Of a DNA stretch of 64,000 nt, positions 29,301 to 39,083 are shown one piece after another. Position 1 is the stretch's first letter. Every line of letters starts with the position of its first letter. Made by a program: the position numbers and the translations under genes. Source of the DNA: Bacteroidales bacterium (GTDB lineage: Bacteria > Bacteroidota > Bacteroidia > Bacteroidales > Muribaculaceae); contig CP091725.1 of assembly GCA_022009815.1 (NCBI GenBank), positions 248,001 to 312,000 on the forward strand, written 5' to 3'. The notes beneath the pieces were generated by a model. It was not told the DNA's origin, did not search any database, and was given only the letters and a program-made list of their open reading frames with translations.

Positions 29301-31954
29301 CTCTGAAGGCATACGCTTCAATCGATGTCAGTGTCGACGGGAGGTTCACTCCAGTCTGACCGTCGGCATAAACAATGTTGGCAAGCATATTGCAGCCGTC
29401 GAAGGCATAACCTTTGATGGCATTCACGCGTTCTCCGATTTTCAGAGTAGTAAGACCTTCACAGCCAGCAAACAACGAGTTAGGAATCTCAGTCATCGCC
29501 GCAGGCATCGTAAATTCCTTTATAAGCTTACAATTCTTGAACGCACCTTTACCCAAATTAGTCACTGTAGCAGGCAGTGAAAATTCAAGGCTGCTGCAAT
29601 TTTCAAATGCATAATTGCCAATGCTCGTAACCGTTTCAGGAAGCTCGATTGATTCCATCGAGCTGCACTTGCTGAACATATAGTTAGGCACCTCAGTAAG
29701 TCCAGCAGGCAATACCGGCATACGCAACGATGTGCAATTCTGGAAAACATAGTTTCCGATTTTTGTAGCAGTGTCAGGCATCTTTACCGCAACCAGACTG
29801 CTGCAAGAGCTGAACATATAGTCAGAAATCTCCGTAAGTCCGTCTTCAATAATCACCTTACGCAACGACGGGCAACTCTGGAAAAGATTCCGGCCTACAG
29901 TACGGAGAGTCGACGGCAATCTGATTCCAGGGAATCCGGTTCCGTAGAAACAATATTCAGGCAAAGCCGTAACTCCCTCCGGGAAATTGATTTCACTCAG
30001 TTTTGAGCACCACGCGAATGTGCGCGCCTCGCCAAAATCCGTAAGCCCGTCAGGCAGAGTCACACTCGGCATGCTCTTGCAATAAGCAAATGCATATGTG
30101 CCCAGTCTTTTAAGCGTTGACGGAAGGTCGACAGATTCAAGTTTCGTACAGTCGAAGAAAGCATAATCACCCAAAGAAACAACCGGTGCGATTATTCTGG
30201 CAAGAGTAAGTTCCGACGCACCATAGAATGTGCTGTCGCTCATTTCAGTCACGTTGAAATCCACATTCTGGAAAGTCACAGACGCAGGGATTGTGATCTC
30301 TCCCACATATCCAGCCTTGTTGGCTGCCTCGATTTTTTTACGGTCTGGAGTGCCTTCAACCTTGCAGTAGGTGGCTTTTACATTGTTCGACTCTCCGACC
30401 GCAGTCACGGCATAAGTCATTCCGCCTACTTTGAAAATGTCGCCTACTTTGACATCAAGGACATATTCGCTTACATTGGTAAAGTTTTTCCATCCGGCAG
30501 CCGCCGCATAGTCGGCAGTGTAGCCGTTTGGCACTTCAAGAGTCGCATTGGCATAAGCTCCCGCGCTGAACACGTTGTCGGCAATCGCGACAGGATATGT
30601 CGATGCAACTTTTACAGATGTGATTGCATTTGACTCGGCAAACGCTTCATCTCCGATTGCAGTTATCGTTGCCGGAATCTCTACTCCGGCAAGCTGCTGA
30701 CATGCGGCAAACGCACGTTTTCCAACCGCTTCCACATGCGCAGGGAATTTGATGTCGGCAATCGCCGTTCCCTCAAACATACTGTCGGGAATCGACGTCA
30801 TCGACGACGGCACAAAGAGAGTGGCAAAGTTGGAGCATCCGAAATGCCCCGTCGCCAATTTTTGTCACGCCATCGACTGATGGCACGTTGAGCGTGGCGA
30901 TAGTGGAGTTTTTAAACGCTTCTTTTCCTATGGCAGTCACTGTTGCCGGAAGAGTGACCGTTGTCACTGTCGAGTTGGCAAAAGCATTTTTGTCGACCTC
31001 AACCACGGTATATGTCACGCCCTCGTCGACAAATGTCGACGGCACAGCAACCTCGCCTGTGTAGACCCCGGTTTCCGGAGCGGTAAGTTTTACTGTTTTT
31101 GCAGAATAACTTTTCAGTTCATAGCGCAAGCCTTCGTTTACAAACACCGTCTTTGCATCCGCAGGAATAGGCAGCGGCGCTGCAACAAACGATTTCCAGT
31201 CGGATGACATCATGCCTTTGGCAAAGTTCCAGCCGTCCCAGCTGCCGTTTTCAAGCACACGGCCAGAAACGCCCCAACTTGAATAGCTGAATTTGTCTTT
31301 AGCATTGTCCTTAACCCAATACGACCAATACGAAGAATACCATCCGGCGCCCCACATGTCATCCGTGTCGCGCGCCTTCCATTTGTCATAGTCATAATCC
31401 GAGGAACCGCCCTGTCCGGGCTTGTAGCCGCGCGGATGTTCAAAAAATCCGTCTTCCGACTCGTAGACCTGATTGCCTTTGCCAGTGTCGATAAGGGCAA
31501 TGTCGCCGTCATCGTCCACGTCCCAGCCGATACCGTTGAGGGTGTAGCCGCCATTGGGATCGGTCGGCGAGCTAACGTTTGTGTACTGCATCAATGCATA
31601 CAGGCGCGGATTGTTTTTCACCACCGCCTTAAGCATGTCGGCACCAGTGGCTTGACCTGTCCAACGATAGCCGAACACCAAAGCCGCCGGCTCGTCGTCG
31701 TAGTTCCATTGAATCACCAGAGCGGCTTTGTTTTCGCCCTCTCCGGTCCAGTTCTTGATCATGTCGAAGGTGAAATTCGCATCACCCGCCATGTCGTCGG
31801 GAGTTACCCACTCCCAATCGGATGCCGCCCGAAGTTTTCCGTCGGCCGACTTAGGAGTGTAAGGCACACCCTGCACCGTCCTCGGAAACTGCGTCTTAGC
31901 AGCAATAGTCATTACCACAAAAATCGCGGTCAGACTAAGTAAAATTCTTTTCAT
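26356..31954 (-). CDS. Giant fusion: GYRW-type domain, BspA leucine-rich repeats, Ig-like domains, BtuG-like propeller, sorting domain (frameshifted)
   Basis: Joined, the gene encodes about 1,866 residues. It starts with a signal peptide (MKRILLSLTAIFVVMTIAA). Residues of about 60-270 are a domain shared with the neighbour at 31994 (KAALVIQW, VFGYRWTGQATGADMLKAV, WGAGWYSSYWSYWV). Residues of about 300-960 are BspA-type LRR_5 repeats (IGDGAF, IPATITAIGDEAF, LPSTLKRLGTYAF). Then come Ig-like segments (SSSNTEVASVNKRTGAVSV, a Big_2 signature), a DUF5074/BtuG-like propeller (about 1,310-1,680: GTFWLNEDWFGHSNGSINYI), a cadherin-like segment and a sorting-type end (FAVYDMAGRVVG, SGVYVVAATSGSHTLKFS). 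The frame breaks near 30,838-30,845, where two G appear lost from GAFRGCSNFATL. It is the fifth gene of the riboswitch-controlled cobalamin operon. B12 capture is inferred, not shown. Confidence 0.8.
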
Positions 31955-31993
31955 AAGGAATTTTATTTATTAATTAATAAAAAAATTAGTTAG

Positions 31994-33022
31994 TTATTTC
32001 TTTATCACTTTGCGCACCACCTTGCCGCTTCTGACAATGTAGACGCCCTTCTCCAATCTTTCAAAAAACTCGGATGCCGGCACCGAAGAATCGACGGCAA
32101 GCACCCTCATTCCCTCCAGGTTGAACACCTCAACCATCGACGAGCCATTGTCGGACTCAACCGAGCCTACTCCATCGGTGGAGAAATGCACATAATTGAG
32201 GTTGTGCCATTGCGTTGAAGCGCCTGTCGACGCATCAGCTCCATTAGGCAATACGTTCTGCTGACGTCTGCCGCCAGCCACCATCACAACCGGGCCTTCC
32301 AGCGCCTGGAATTTCCATCCGTCCACATCGCCGTCTTTGAGCTTGCGCGATGTCATTCCCAGTCCGGAATAAGAGAAATTGTCGGAATCCACGCCTCCTA
32401 CCCAATAACTCCAATAGCCGTCATACCATCCGGCATTCCATCTCTGATGGTCAGCGTCGGTGCGGTCAAACACCTGCCACCAGTCATAGTCGTAGGCAGC
32501 ATAACCATACGCACGCGCATTTATCGGATGCTCAAGAATATGTGCTGTTTTTGAAGCCGCTATCGCATCGTCGCACATATCGGGAGTGTCCCATCCCGGC
32601 ACACTTGTCTGTCCCATCGACGTGTTTGCGGAAAAATAGTTGAAACTTACGCGGCTGTCGGATTTCGCGCCGTCAAAATCAAACTCAAGGAAATCTGAAA
32701 TTGTATGTCCGTCGGAATATCCGATACCGCACACCGTGCTGCCCATTATTCCCGTAAACTGCGTGAACAGTGTCAAGTCTGACGACTCCTTCGCTATCGC
32801 GCGAAACATATCCTCGCCCGACGGTGTCTGCCCGTCGTCCCATCGATATCCCCACACGTATGCCTCCTCCGGACCATTGTCGGCAAACTGCACCACCATA
32901 GCGGCTTTGTTGTTGCCGGAACCCGCCCAATGAACAATCTTGTTCCAATCAATCACAAACGCATTTGCCGACAGCACCATCGCCGAGAGCAAAACAAATG
33001 TCAATGTCTTATTTTTTCTCAT
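31994..33022 (-). CDS. Secreted protein of the GYRW-type family found in cobalamin loci, with sorting domain
   Basis: A 342-residue exported protein with signal MRKNKTLTFVLLSAMVLSANA. The main domain (about 25-250) has NNKAAMVVQFADNG, VWGYRWDDGQTPSGEDMFRAI, a GIGYSDG turn and WNAGWYDGYWSYWVGG. All of these recur in the N-terminal domain of the giant protein (26356-31954). The C-terminus (MVEVFNLEGMRVLAV...GVYIVRSGKVVRKVIKK) is T9SS type A-like. It overlaps the 3' end of the upstream lipoprotein gene by 14 nt. I do not recognise an assigned Pfam name. Its place in a B12-riboswitch operon suggests cobalamin or corrinoid binding, perhaps analogous to the described BtuH surface proteins (inference). 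Confidence 0.75.
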   Translation of the reverse strand: MRKNKTLTFVLLSAMVLSANAFVIDWNKIVHWAGSGNNKAAMVVQFADNGPEEAYVWGYRWDDGQTPSGEDMFRAIAKESSDLTLFTQFTGIMGSTVCGIGYSDGHTISDFLEFDFDGAKSDSRVSFNYFSANTSMGQTSVPGWDTPDMCDDAIAASKTAHILEHPINARAYGYAAYDYDWWQVFDRTDADHQRWNAGWYDGYWSYWVGGVDSDNFSYSGLGMTSRKLKDGDVDGWKFQALEGPVVMVAGGRRQQNVLPNGADASTGASTQWHNLNYVHFSTDGVGSVESDNGSSMVEVFNLEGMRVLAVDSSVPASEFFERLEKGVYIVRSGKVVRKVIKK

Positions 33023-34240
33023 ATCTCAATGTTTTTTCAGTCAAAGGATTAGGAAGAGGCACTCCGGGAAGCGCCACGTGGAGGTCGCGCGCCTTGGAAA
33101 GCTCTGTCGAGGTTTCGCCAAGCCACCCGCAATATTGATTCACACCCGTATAGACTCTCACAAAGTCGACCCCCGGAAGATTCACTGGATTGCCGTTTTT
33201 GTCGACAGCCCACCCTATGTCGAAACTGTTCAAGTCCTCATAGTCATTCGGATGATTGTCGACATAACCCCACGGATATGCATAGAGGATATAGTAGCGT
33301 CCTGTGCCGCTGGAGTCAACTCCGTTGGGCGCAAGAAGCGTGCCCTTGAATGTCAATTCGTTGTCACTCACCCACTGAGGATAATATTCCTGACTGTGGA
33401 AAATGTTTTTAGCTATATAGCCCGAGCCACCGAGAGAATCATGCCATGGGATGTAGGTCATATCTGTCAGATAGCCGCTCTCGTCCTCAACAGGCGTATG
33501 GCCGTCGCCTTGCCTGCTGTAGGTTATCTCATACTCATGAAGCGTTTCAGGCTTGTGATACTCGCTTCCGGCGAGTTCATACCACTCATCGTCAGGGATG
33601 CCGTTGCAGTTTGCGTCGAAACTGACCATAACGATGCCCGGCTCAGCCGACCCGCCCTTGCTGTCGGGATTGGACAATTCATAGAATGCATTTCCCCAAA
33701 TCCGGAAATCGCGCTCGCCCGGCACATTTATCACCGTGTGGTCGAAACCGAACGTAACATAACCGCCATATCCACCGAGCGAAATCAGCACATCGTTTGT
33801 CCCAGAAATCGACTCCTCGCATTTTTTCAGTATGTCGGCATACGTGTCGCCGGGTTCATATTTCGGCATCTCGTTGACAAACTGTCCCGGAGCCGGACAA
33901 TATTCATAGACACGGGAAATGTAAGTGCTGTACTCCACCTCCTCGTGAAGCACATTCACCGTAAACTCAAAATGATAAGGCGTGTCAGGGTCGATGATGT
34001 CGAACGTAAGATTGTAGACACCCTCCGCTTCAGCCAAAAAGATATAGCTGTCGGTTGCCGACACCTCTTTCCCATTGACTGTCCACCGGTACTTCTCCCC
34101 CGTCAACGCCGAGTGCAACGGCAGTTTCTGCATACGCGCCACATAATAGACGTCGTCGATGCCGAGATTGACCATCGGCACCTCATCGGAACAAGCCCAC
34201 AGAATCAGAGGCAACAATAATATGACTATCTTTCTTTCAT
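33009..34240 (-). CDS. Surface lipoprotein of the btuB-btuG locus (PKD-like N-terminal domain; frameshift at start)
   Basis: About 410 residues. The frame opens at TTG 34217, but an ATG at 34240 overlaps the btuG stop as ATGA. Restoring one A lost in the run opposite 34231-34233 gives MKEKIVILLLPLILWACSDEV, a lipoprotein signal with lipobox LWAC. I therefore place the start at 34240. The N-terminal segment (VNGKEVSATDSYIFLAEAEGVYNLTF) looks like a PKD/Ig-type domain. The C-terminal part has a well conserved stretch: DVLISLGGYGGYVTFGFDHTV, RDFRIWGNAF, VSFDANCNGIPDDEWYELAGSEY. Such proteins often accompany BtuB/BtuG in Bacteroidales. Molecular role unknown. The 3' end overlaps the next gene. 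Confidence 0.75.
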
Positions 34241-35392
34241 TGATACAGGAATGCTATATGGGCAGGGATGTCGCCCGTCCGCACACTCCATTTCTTCTTG
34301 CCGTCGGCAGAAAAGCAATAGAGAGTGCCCGATGACACATAATTTTTCGCATCGGTGACAAAAATGTCGCCGGAGACCGGATGCACGGCTATACCGTATG
34401 GAATGGTGATTTCCTTTTCCGTCCCGTCGGTAATGAAATTGGTCGACACGATTTTCTTTGTCCGCGTGTCAATAATGCCATAAGATATAGTGTTGGAAGC
34501 CGTGTAGTTGTTCCATTCCGTAGCGTAATAGTAAAGCAGGTCGCCGTGGATTGCTATATTCGAGCATGCCACGTCAAGAGTGTCTGTGACCACCATCTTG
34601 TTGTAGCCAGGCTTCTTGTCAAGCACATAAAGGCGCGACGGACGCGTTTCGTAATCGCCTCTCGAGGTGACCCACAATTTGTTATAGCGGTCTTTCTTCA
34701 GCCGATGCAGATTGATGCCTACGGGAATCTGCTCCACCTGCTTGAAGTCGATCATCTGAATCACAGAGACCGTATTGTCATAGTTTGGAGCGCGGTAGCC
34801 TCCGGAATTGGCTACATACATATAATCGTCGACCACCTCCATTTCCTCCGGCTGATAGCCAACGGTCACCTTGCGTGTCACGGCAAGCGTCGCCGTGTCG
34901 ACCTCGAAGACCGCGCCCTTCGGCGCGCTTGGGTCGATAAGCACCGGTCCGACGTAGGAGCTGACATATGCCTTGCCTCGATGGAAACGCACATAGCGGC
35001 AGTTTGGGATGTCGACCTGTCCGATGCGCACACCGCTGCGTGCATCCATAACTTCCACTTTGTGAGAGCAGTTGACCACCACATAAAGTTTCGACCCATA
35101 AATGCCTATGTCGTTGCCCACGTCGCCGAGCTCCTTCACCACTGCCGGATTTCTCGGAATAGAAATTGCGCGAATAAAGCCCTGTGTAATAGTCGTAATA
35201 ATCAAGGCTGCACTTGTTTGAACCCATATTGCCCTCATTGACAAGATAGAATCCCCGCACAGGGCTGCCCGACGCCTCGTCGCCGATTATCTCATACTCC
35301 GTGGGCACAACCAGCTCATCCTCGCGGCAGGCGGCGAAAGCCAGCAGCAGAGGCAATGTCAAAAGAGCAAATATGTATGCCTTACGTCTCAT
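34237..35392 (-). CDS. btuG: BtuG-like cobalamin-binding surface beta-propeller lipoprotein (frameshifted)
   Basis: BtuG is the surface lipoprotein that binds cobalamin with very high affinity and caps BtuB in Bacteroides. This gene encodes about 385 residues with a lipoprotein signal (MRRKAYIFALLTLPLLLAFAAC, lipobox FAAC). The propeller has the hallmark starts GFYLVNEGNMGSNKCSLDYY, LGDVGNDIGIYGSKLYVVVN, KVEVMDARSGVRIGQVDIP, AYVSSYVGPVLIDP, VGYQPEEMEVV and YVANSGGYRAPNYDNTVSVI. The frame is broken near 35149-35156, where two bases of a GAGAGA-type run appear lost (expected SERNPAVVKELGDV). The start overlaps the btuB stop by 4 nt (ATGA). Position directly behind btuB in a riboswitch operon makes the assignment strong. 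Confidence 0.88.
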
Positions 35393-37381
35393 ATATTGAC
35401 AGTCAATGTGATGCGATAGTTACGTTTTGGCATCGGGTAATTCAGAATCACGTCGTAGTCCTGACTCAGCAGGTTGTTGACCTCGAGCAAAGCCCTCAGG
35501 GTTATGCGCTGCCCTATTTTGAAATCACGGCTCAGCGACACGTCGCTCGTATACCATGGTTGGGTATAGTTGTATCGGATGTTCTCTTGTTGGTTATAGC
35601 GTTCTCCGACATAGATGTAACTATAATTGAGATTCCATTCCCGCCATGTCAGATTAACCACTGCCGAGCCGGAATGGTGGGGAATATACGGAATCTGGTC
35701 GCGATAGTAATTGTCTGATGGATTGGTCACGTCGATGGCTCGCTGATAGGTGTACTGCGCGCGAACCGTGGCAAAGAAGTCGCGCAGCGGATTGAGCGTC
35801 ACCTGCGCCGAGACGTCGAGACCGCGGATGTCCACCTTGCCGAGATTGAGCATCGTCCAACGGAACTGCTGCCCCTTAGGATAAGCCACAATTTTGTCTT
35901 TGACGTAATTGTAGTATGCATCGCCGCTGAACCGCATTTCGCTCACCAGTCCGCCACCGCGCTTGCTGAACAGCAAGCCAAGATTGTACTGCGTCACGCG
36001 CTCGGGGTTGAGTTTCGAGTTTCCCATATCGGCATAGTACAGGTCGTTGAACGTAGGCATTCTGTACGACTGTTTGTAGAACGCCCTTGCCGACAAGCCT
36101 CTCACCAATGTGTATGACACAAACGCAGCAGGTGTCAGCACATGCTTGTCGGAGGGCGACTGCTGTCCCTTGAGTGAATCGTGGATAAACGTAGCCAAAA
36201 CGCTCGCCTGCGCCTTTAACCTGCCCAGGTCGAACGCTGTTGCAACCGACAGCATATTTGAGAAGCGGTCGGGTTGCGCAAACCCGTAGACATCGGCATC
36301 GAGCGTGTTCCATTGGAAATCATATGCAGCCGAGACGTGCCACCACGGAAACAGCACATATTCGTTTGCCGACGAGAAGTAGACCTCTTTCTGCTTGTAT
36401 AGATTGTCGATTTTTATCTGCTTGTCGTCGTTGTTGACATAATGAGTGCGGTAGAACGCATATTTCAGGTTGTTGAGCGTGGTGAACTTGCCGAATGTCT
36501 GAGTATAATTGACTTGAGCGAACGAGTTGGTGTCCCAGATGCGTTCTCCGCGACGCCATACGTTATTGACTATCGCACCCGGCACGCCACGCTCGGAATT
36601 GTAGTTGTAGACCTTGAAATGCCACTGTCCTGACTTCACCACACCATTGAGATTAGCCTCCAGACGAGTGGCGTTAATGTCGCCGTTCTGGCGCACGGCA
36701 GTTGTGTCGTATGCCAGTTCTCCAGCCGGATTGACACGCCGGTAACGGAATTTGTACTTTCCGCTCGAATTTATCCATTCCGCGCTAAGCGACGCGTTGA
36801 CTTTGTCTGACAATTTCAGCTCCAGCAACGCCGACGGATTGAGCAGGTCGAACGAGCCAGCCCGCAGCGTGGCGCGCAGATGATATGTCTCTCCTCCGTT
36901 GAATTCAGGAGTGCGCGTACGTATATAAATAGATCCAGCCGAGCCGAAATCCTTGGCAGGCTGAAGAATCTCGCTTTTCTGACCGTTGTATAACGAAATG
37001 CCGTCGATATTGTCGAGCGAGAACTGCCCCAGGTCGACTTGTCCGTTTTGTGCGTTGCCGAGCTCCACACCGTCATAAACCACACCGGTGTGGTTGGTGC
37101 CCATTGATCGGATGTTTACTGTCTTTATGCCACCCACTCCCCCATAGTCCTTCACCTGGACTCCGGAGAAATAGCGCAACGCATCAGCCACACTGTTGCT
37201 GTTGAGACGTTTCAGCTCCTCGCCGCTGAGTTTCTGCGCAGGGATGACATCAATCTGCGGCACCGAGGCTGTGACAACAACCTCTTTCAGATTGAGCATC
37301 CGTTCCGCAGTTGTGTCCTGTGGTTCTGCCGCCAAAACTCCAAGCGAGGACAAGCATAAACAATAAAGGAAAAATCCTCAT
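35389..37381 (-). CDS. btuB: BtuB-like TonB-dependent cobalamin receptor (frameshift in signal peptide)
   Basis: A TonB-dependent outer-membrane receptor of about 663 residues, compact like BtuB (no CarboxypepD_reg domain). After the signal comes LKEVVVTASVPQIDVIPAQKLSGEELKRL, then the plug (VQVKDYGGVGGIKTVNIRSMGTNHTGVVYDGV) and the barrel, ending RNYRITLTVNI. The open frame begins at TTG 37353, but a good ATG lies at 37381. One extra base (or two missing) around 37352-37358 hides a normal signal peptide (MRIFPLLF, then LSSLGVLAAEP). A cobalamin riboswitch and an attenuator-like hairpin precede it and btuG follows with a 4-nt overlap, so cobalamin is the expected ligand. Confidence 0.9.
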
Positions 37382-37404
37382 TCGTAATGTTACAGTTTAC
37401 TTAA

Positions 37405-37450
37405 AACAAAAAAACGCCCGTTTTTGCAAGTCATAAGACTTCTAAACGGG
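37405..37450 (-). terminator. Attenuator-like terminator in the btuB leader
   Basis: On the minus strand CCCGTTT (37444-37450) pairs with AAACGGG (37418-37424), with inner AAGTC/GACTT, followed by CGTTTTTTTG (37405-37415). It lies between the B12 riboswitch and the btuB start, so it is placed to stop transcription when cobalamin binds. A second hairpin (GGCTGGCAG/CTGCCCAGCC, 37481-37504) lies between. Confidence 0.7.
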
Positions 37451-37551
37451 GTCAATCTGTTAAAATAGCAAACATATAACGGCTGGGCAGAGTTACTGCC
37501 AGCCATCACATATAAAAGTCCATAATCCCGCAGACAATCTTATGTATATTT

Positions 37552-37752
37552 TGGTTGGCAGGTCTTCTGACTTATTCCTGATGCCTTTGCCTTCCCGACA
37601 ACTATTGTCAGTGACTTTCTAAAAGCATCTTTTGCCTGCCGGACAAATGTCCGGCATCGAGAACTTACAGCAGCGGGTACTGTTGAGGACTTTCACCTCA
37701 TTCCCTTTTAATGCTCCGTCACGGCTCGTCGCTACAAGCCGGAGCAACCATT
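37552..37752 (-). promoter_or_regulatory. Cobalamin riboswitch controlling the btuB operon
   Basis: The minus strand shows the cobalamin aptamer landmarks in order. These are GGGAATGAGGTGAAAGTCC, then CAGTACCCGCTGCTGTAAG, then the B12-box-like GTCACTG followed by GTCGGGAAGGC, then GTCAGAAGACCTGCC at the 3' end. It starts a few bases after a -7 box and lies 170 nt upstream of btuB. The downstream terminator-like hairpin suggests control by transcription attenuation; sequestration of translation signals is also possible. Confidence 0.95.
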
Positions 37753-37759
37753 TCCGATG

Positions 37760-37767
37760 CAAAGGTA
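37760..37767 (-). promoter_or_regulatory. -7 box of the cobalamin operon promoter
   Basis: TACCTTTG on the minus strand fits TAnnTTTG and lies immediately upstream of the riboswitch 5' end. No TTTG is seen at the usual -33 spacing. Confidence 0.6.
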
Positions 37768-37830
37768 ATACTTTATTCTTAAATGCGCATTAAATCATGT
37801 ATGTTTTTCACAACAAGCGAATTTTGACTT

Positions 37831-39081
37831 TCAATGCCCGGAGTAAATCAGCCCGTAGCCAATCAGGCGGTCGTAGCGTTCGCCCGGCACTCGGTAGTAT
37901 GCACGGATCATGTATTCGTTGACCGTCTGGTAGTGGTCGCCCTCTATTTTAGCCGTCTGCGCCACATTCATTCCATTTGGCAGCCACAGATATTGATAGT
38001 TGTAGGCTCCCTGCTTCAACGGCAAGTCGAGCTCATAACATTGTGTATCAACATTATAATGCATACGGTTTGAGTTGGCGAACCGATGCTGCGTAAATTC
38101 TCCGTCGACATACACGTCACCGTCGGCAAGCCTCGGCATGGCAAGCGAGAAATGGGTTATCATATAGTCCGCCTGAGTGTTTGAGTCGTAGGAGTTGCTT
38201 TCACGGATTGTGAACCGTCCGTACTGCGTGCGGTCGAAAGAATAAGATTCAAACGCGCGAGGCTCGTCGGTTTCCAGCACGGCATGGTGGTATGGATGGC
38301 TGTACGTGTAGCGTTCCACCCCCATCCCGGCATAGTTTGTTGTGACCATCTCAAACCGACGGAACTCGTTTCCTCCTGGAAATATCAGCTGACGGTCGTG
38401 GTCGAACACAATAGTGTTGCCGCTGACACGCAAAGGCTGTGTCACCATCACCTCATTGTCGGTGCGCTGGTTTTGGGTGACAACGACACGCAGGTCGGAG
38501 TAAGGGTTGTTGATGCTCCAGTTTGCGGTGTTTATCGTTATGGAAATCTGTTGATGGCTGTCGTTATAGTCCACGTCGGTGCGCGACGACACCGCGGCAC
38601 CGATGCCCACACGCTTTTCCACAACACAGAATCTTTGTTGCAGCAGAACGCAATCGGGATTGTCCTCAAGATACACCTTCAGCAGATAATTGCCCGACAG
38701 GAGTATCGGCATATCCTGATTAGGCAGGCTGATGCCGTAATGCACATACTGCTCAAACGTGCCAGAGGAGAACTCACAGTCTTCGACATCGGCTTGATTA
38801 AAGCCGTCGACATAGTCGCTTTCAACGATTTGCGACGGTTGCCACGCAGCATCGCAGTGAAGCAGCGAATAGCGCATATAGCGACGCTCGGAGTTGATGT
38901 CGTCAAACTCCACACGCACACGGTCGTCGCCTCCGAGTTCGATTACTGGCGGTGCGTAATAGTCGGTTTCCAGACAAGCGCGCAACGACCGCATCGACTG
39001 GTCGAAAATGCGTGTCGACGTGTCGGCGGCATAAGTCAGCGTTGCCGACAACATAAGCAATGACGTGAGAAGCAGTCTCAT
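37831..39081 (-). CDS. DUF5103 protein, type IX secretion system plug homologue
   Basis: A 416-residue exported protein (signal MRLLLTSLLMLSATLTYAAD) of the DUF5103 family. Members were identified as the plug protein that closes the periplasmic side of the T9SS outer-membrane channel SprA/Sov. Motifs include VRVEFDDINSERRYMRYSLLHCDAAW, a set of paired GNYLLKVYLEDNPDC-type strands and LPLKQGAYNYQYLWLPNG. It starts 2 nt after ung in the same operon. Its presence agrees with the many type A-like C-terminal sorting domains in this window. The specific plug function is carried over from the family. Confidence 0.88.
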   Translation of the reverse strand: MRLLLTSLLMLSATLTYAADTSTRIFDQSMRSLRACLETDYYAPPVIELGGDDRVRVEFDDINSERRYMRYSLLHCDAAWQPSQIVESDYVDGFNQADVEDCEFSSGTFEQYVHYGISLPNQDMPILLSGNYLLKVYLEDNPDCVLLQQRFCVVEKRVGIGAAVSSRTDVDYNDSHQQISITINTANWSINNPYSDLRVVVTQNQRTDNEVMVTQPLRVSGNTIVFDHDRQLIFPGGNEFRRFEMVTTNYAGMGVERYTYSHPYHHAVLETDEPRAFESYSFDRTQYGRFTIRESNSYDSNTQADYMITHFSLAMPRLADGDVYVDGEFTQHRFANSNRMHYNVDTQCYELDLPLKQGAYNYQYLWLPNGMNVAQTAKIEGDHYQTVNEYMIRAYYRVPGERYDRLIGYGLIYSGH

Positions 39082-39083
39082 AA

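Noticed and set aside
32940..34220. 426-codon plus-strand open frame opposite the cobalamin lipoprotein
   Set aside because: It is antisense to a well supported lipoprotein with overlapping neighbours, and has low-complexity, unfamiliar composition. Long antisense frames are expected from the codon bias here.
34381..35241. 286-codon plus-strand open frame opposite btuG
   Set aside because: Shadow of the BtuG-like gene; no family resemblance or start context.
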